From Sindora glabra (Eukaryota > Streptophyta > Magnoliopsida > Fabales > Fabaceae), in contig CM035234.1 in NCBI GenBank assembly GCA_020226215.1, forward strand, positions 14,350,713 to 14,414,712: DNA of 64,000 bases. The letters run 5' to 3'. The notes under the pieces were generated by a model. That model saw nothing but the letters and a program-made list of their open reading frames with translations, was not told the DNA's origin and searched no databases. The translations under genes and the position numbers were made by a program. Positions 59,592 through 64,000 of this stretch are shown here, one piece after another; position 1 is the first letter of the stretch, and each line of letters begins with the position of its first letter.

Positions 59592-62500
59592 TACAATGAT
59601 ATGAATATGATCACTAAAGTTTACTTTCCAATTAAATTTAGTATGTTTTTCTCTTTTTTACATTTTTTCTCCTAACTAACTTTTATATACCCCATTTATT
59701 TGCAAAGAAAATTAAAGAGAAAGAAATAGAGGAGGACGAGATAAGAAAGAAATTATGATATTCTATTAATTAAATTACAAGAAAGAAAATAAAAAAAAGA
59801 AAAATAAATAAATAAAATTGGCAGGATTCGCATAAATTTGTTTCTCTCCTCCAATGAAGAGAAGATTGGAGAGAAATTTTTATTACAAGCTCACACAAAC
59901 TATTATTCTCAATTTACCCCCAACACAACTAGATATTATTTTTGTTATTCTCATTTTGCTTGTTAACAGTACATAACATGTAGTTTATCATGAGCGGAAT
60001 GTTGGCCGTAAAGCTCCACCTTTATCTTCAACTTCGTAAATACTTTGTTTTTTTTTTTGGGGGAGCCCCTTGTATTGAATTTGATTAATTTTATTTAATT
60101 ATTTAAGTTACAATAAATTATGTTGAGGAGATTACAATTGTGAAATATTTTAGTAGATCTCTCACTTGTAGGTTATGTATAAATCTATCGTTGACAAACT
60201 GTCCTATTTGCATACTATTCAATTAATAAATACACCATTACACAAGTAAATTTATAAATCTAAATATAAGTTTATTTCTATATAGGTGATGAGGTTTAGA
60301 ATTTTTTTACTACCATTTTTTTTCAATATTCTTTAGCATTTCCTTATTTTTAATTTGACAACATTAATTAATATAGCATTATATTAGTGAAAAGTATAAT
60401 AATTTTGAATAAAATTTTCCTACTAGTAGATAAATATTTAAATTTCAAATATAATCTTTATTAAAAAAATTTGTTAATAACTTAATTCTCAGATAATTTC
60501 TCCATCTAGTACCCCAAAAAAATAACCATAAAATAATGAAATATTTTTCTCAACTTCTTTATACTAAGTAAGTTTTATTCATCATAATTTTATTAATAAT
60601 AATGGTAATAATATATTATTATAACTATGCAACAGTTAGTTTTGAATTGTAATAAGAATATTATTGTCATTTAAATTTATTGATTTTATTTTTTATTATT
60701 TTATTCAATTAAATAATAAAAATAATTTTTTACATATATTGTTTTTTTAATTTTAACCAATCATAAAAAAATTCTCTCTTTATTCATTTATTTATTTAGT
60801 TGAATTTTCTTCTTCTTTTTTTACACAGTCATGCGAACCATTAAATTTTTTTCCTCTCCCTCCCATTTAGCAAGAACTGGTACACGTGGAGGCATCCTAC
60901 AAAATTGGGGCAAAAGTGCGCAGAAAAAGGCCGGGTTGGTCCCACCCGCAAAGTTGTGAGGTCAAACTCCAATACGCACTTTTGTCGGGTTTCTAGTCAT
61001 TAATCAACAGCTCTCACCCACGTGCTTGCACTTATTTGCGCGTGCATTGGTCATCGTGAGATATGTAAATAACTTGAGGACCAAATTTCGATGGTTGGAC
61101 CATTAATGTCTCGCATGTTAAAATAATAATATTTACATAATAAAATAATTCAAATATATTGATTTGTGTAATATTATATAAAATAAATAGAATATATTAA
61201 TTTTAAATTTATTAATGTGTCATAAAATAATATATTTTAATTTTTCAAATTATTTTATTATTTAAATATTATTATTTTAACATTTGAAACATCAGACTCA
61301 GCGACATTAATGTCTAAAATATGTCTTCATGCATCATCTTGGATAAATCATATGAATTACTTTGAACTTTTTTTTTTATGTAATTTATTCCTGGCTATGT
61401 GCTTGTCATTACTTAATTACTTTTGTAAAAAGCTCTCATTTTTTAATTTATCATTTAATATTCTAACGAAATTTATATATGATTTTTATATGTAAAATTT
61501 TCTCTTACAACTTTTTTCCCTCTGTATTTTTTTAATTGTTTTGTATTTCATTTTACTGATATGCAAAATTTATTAATTAGAATTTTAGATTGGTGAGAGG
61601 AATTTTATGAATACGAGTTCTATTATCACTGCAAGATAAAAGGAAATTTGTAATGTAAAAAATTGAAAGGAGTAAAATCTTGTTACAAAATGAATTTTTA
61701 CTTTTTTTTTTGCATCGATGACAAAAAAAAGCTCGAACTTCGGTTCAGCATATTATTTAAATCTTCTACCATTAACCCACCATGATTTTGACTCTTATTA
61801 TAATAATTCATCTTATCATGAAAATAATTCTTATATTTTTATTTGATTCCAATGAAGTGTAATCTTAATTTTAAGATGTATTTAAATCTGTTTAAAAATT
61901 ATAACCCAAAATATTTCTAAAAGTGTCTGAACATAGATCTAAATTAATGAATTTTCTGAAGAATCAAGCTAAGGATAAGCTTTTCAGTACCTGACTGATG
62001 TCAGTGTTCCATATGCTAAAAAATTTAGTGTACAAATTGATTATACATTTTCAATATAAAACCTTTAAATTATTGTTGAAATTCAAATATGAGAATGATC
62101 AACTTATTATGAAATAACAACTATGAAATTGAAAATAAACGAAGCATAATTAACTTGCCAGTATTTAATAATTTTTAATTTTTTATTAATAATAAAAGTG
62201 GGAAGATGTTCAACATACATGTAACATTTGAATCGAATCCTAAACAATAAGGGTTCGTTTGTTATCAAAACTTTGTAGAATTATTTTATTTCATTTCATT
62301 ATTTATAAATAAATTTTATTATTTAAAAATTATGTAAATAATAATAATTTTAATTTATTTATAAATGAACTTTTATCTTAAAAATATTAAAAAATGCATC
62401 AAATTTAATTAAAAAGTAAATTTTATGTGCTTACTATTAGAAATAAAGTAAATTTTTTATATAATATTCATTTTGGGTCAAATGAAATAAATTTTAATGA

Positions 62501-62980
62501 AATTATTATTAAATTTGATAGATTTTATAATAACATAAATATAATAAAAATAAAAATCATAAATAAAATAAAATAAAGTCTCTTTTTACTTAATGTTAAA
62601 TACCAATTTTAAAAAAAATTATTAAAAAATGAAATGAATTTTTATTTTCAACTATGTCAAAGAAGAGGTAACGTTCCATCTGGAATCAAATTGCTTTAAA
62701 ATTCAATTAATTTTATTTTAATGGAAGTTATTTTGATTCACGTATGAATTTTATATTTAAAATTATATTTTAAATAATAATTTTAATTTAATTATAAATT
62801 ATTTTTTATTTAAAATATATTGATCGATGTGTACAATTTGATTAATAAAGATAAATTATACTAACCTTTCAACATAATTATACTCAATCTTTTTATTTAA
62901 AAAGATACACTTGTCTACCTTATTTTTTAAAAGCAAAGGAGATTAGTATATGTTTAAAATAAAGGAGAAATAATATTTTA
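59592..62980. other. AT-rich intergenic region with a GC-rich patch at 60880-61060
   Basis: The patch includes two cacgtg-type boxes (about 60893 and 61018) and an inverted pair gcaaaagtgcg (about 60910) and cgcacttttgt (about 60975). No open frame of interest overlaps it. It could be a promoter fragment. The rest shows nothing beyond A/T-rich low complexity. Confidence 0.45.
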
Positions 62981-63335
62981 CCCACTCATAATTTTGCTCT
63001 CTTTTACTTGATTTTAATTGTTGCAATTCTATTACTTGTACTTTTAAATATTTAATATTTTGCCTACAGAATCTTAATATTTATTAAAGAATTATCTTGT
63101 ATAATTTAATTCACAATTGCTCAATAGAGAAGGTCAAATAGGAATTTGGGAGATAAAACATTGTTAACTTGCTGTGAAAGTGAGTCAAAATTTAAGAAAG
63201 TAAATATCACAAGTAAGTTTTTTATTAAATTTTGAATAAAAAATAGTTTAGATGGATAAAATATTAATAATTTAAAAATACAAGTAAATAATTTATAATA
63301 CTTAAAATCACATGTAAATTAAGTAGAAAAAGATA
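62981..63335. mobile_element. MITE family copy 3
   Basis: The left arm (62981-63068) and right arm (63248-63335) are imperfect inverted repeats nearly 90 bp long, sharing aaaatatta, tttaaaa-tacaagtaa and ttaaaatca. This is the longest-armed of the three family copies in the window. No coding capacity. Confidence 0.55.
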
Positions 63336-63614
63336 AAATATAATTTTTCTGAAAATAAAAAAAGAGGTAATTTATCTAAATTTTGGAGTGAGTGAGTGTG
63401 ATTTATCTACTAAAAGTAAATTTTGATGACATTTTATTAAATAAAATATTAAAAAGGATAAATTTTTATATAATATATATTTTTGAACAAATGAAATAAA
63501 TTCTATTGAAGTATTTGATCAGTTCAATATATTTTATAATAATATAAATATAATCAAAAGAGGTATTATAAATAAAATAGGATGTAATTTGTTTTATTTA
63601 AACTCAAACATTAT

Positions 63615-63815
63615 TTAAAAAAATATTTGTAATCTTTCTAAACAAGAGCAAAGAGAAGAAGGAGAAGCTCCGGGACCGCGCCCGACAATCACCGCGCTGT
63701 TAGAAACGCAGGCAGCAAGAGCTTTCAAGCCAGGCACTTTCACTGGCAGTAAAAACCTTGGACATCTCGAGACTTGGAATTTTTCGTAGAACTGTTTTCC
63801 CTTGACAATGTTCAT
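63615..63815 (-). other. GC-rich patch with a 66-codon open frame, possible gene fragment
   Basis: Composition changes sharply at 63650-63800. The minus frame starts MNIVKGKQFYEKF and contains VPGLKALAACVSNSAVIVG; I do not recognise it. Inside it, TTTCTAACAG on the minus strand looks like a splice acceptor, so the real exon may be shorter. It may be the edge of a gene fragment. The last 185 bases of the window are AT-rich with nothing visible. Confidence 0.25.
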
Positions 63816-64000
63816 TACTTTACCCTCAAATTTTAAAATTTGGGGATAAACCTTAAAAATATCGGATTAAAATTATTTATTTTTAATTAATATAATTAAA
63901 TAATTTTAATTCAATAATTTTTAAAATTGATATATAATCTTCAATTTTTAAACCATTGTGCACTGTAAAATTCATTTCACTTAATGCAAGAACTTGAGAA

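Noticed and set aside
1..64000. tRNA, rRNA or CRISPR features
   Set aside because: I scanned for tRNA B-box-like words and regular spacer arrays and found none with a supporting fold or partner motif; a dedicated covariance search was not possible here.

Overview
The window is nuclear DNA of a eudicot plant, probably a rosid. It is strongly AT-rich, genes are split by canonical plant introns, and most of the sequence is transposable-element debris. One gene looks complete and functional: a subgroup IIIf bHLH regulator of the GL3/EGL3/MYC1 type on the minus strand at 27046-31630. All eight of its coding exons keep phase. A second, tentative small gene at the left edge (549-1924, plus strand) would encode a Pro- and Cys-rich protein of about 107-109 aa. 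It carries an 88-bp minisatellite in its third exon and following sequence.

Layout. 1-2150: the small gene. 2160-3431: AT-rich spacer with a 213-bp MITE. 3442-15914: a 12.5-kb Mutator-like element (MULE) bounded by a perfect 10-bp target-site duplication. It carries a MuDR-type transposase pseudogene and, downstream on the same strand, a four-exon plant mobile domain (PMD, MAIN/MAIL1-like) gene. Its left terminal ~1.8 kb is duplicated, so it has internal as well as outer terminal repeats. 17.7-25.06 kb: captured gene debris, with intron-containing fragments of vacuolar ATPase subunit H and of an Agenet-domain protein lying head to tail on the minus strand. A degenerate AT-rich repeat array and a Helitron-like 3' hairpin follow. 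27-31.9 kb: the bHLH gene with a GA-repeat in its probable 5' leader.

34.1-35.8 kb: a decayed LINE tail interrupted by a 547-bp hAT-type non-autonomous element. 38.2-43.4 kb: a dismembered hAT (BED finger) transposase. 45.6-50.4 kb: small inverted-repeat elements and another short hAT element. 51.2-58.1 kb: an old Ty1/copia retrotransposon on the minus strand with both LTRs, flanked by an unusual ~40-bp direct repeat. 59.0-64.0 kb: a possible retroposon 3' end, a MITE and two small GC-rich islands.

The genes do not form a pathway. The bHLH would act with R2R3-MYB and WD40 partners encoded elsewhere in epidermal-cell-fate or flavonoid control. The transposase and PMD genes belong to one mobile element and share its decay: where the ancestral codon can be guessed, the nonsense codons are explained by C-to-T or G-to-A changes, as expected after long cytosine methylation. 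All family assignments are from recognised sequence motifs read by eye; no database search was possible.
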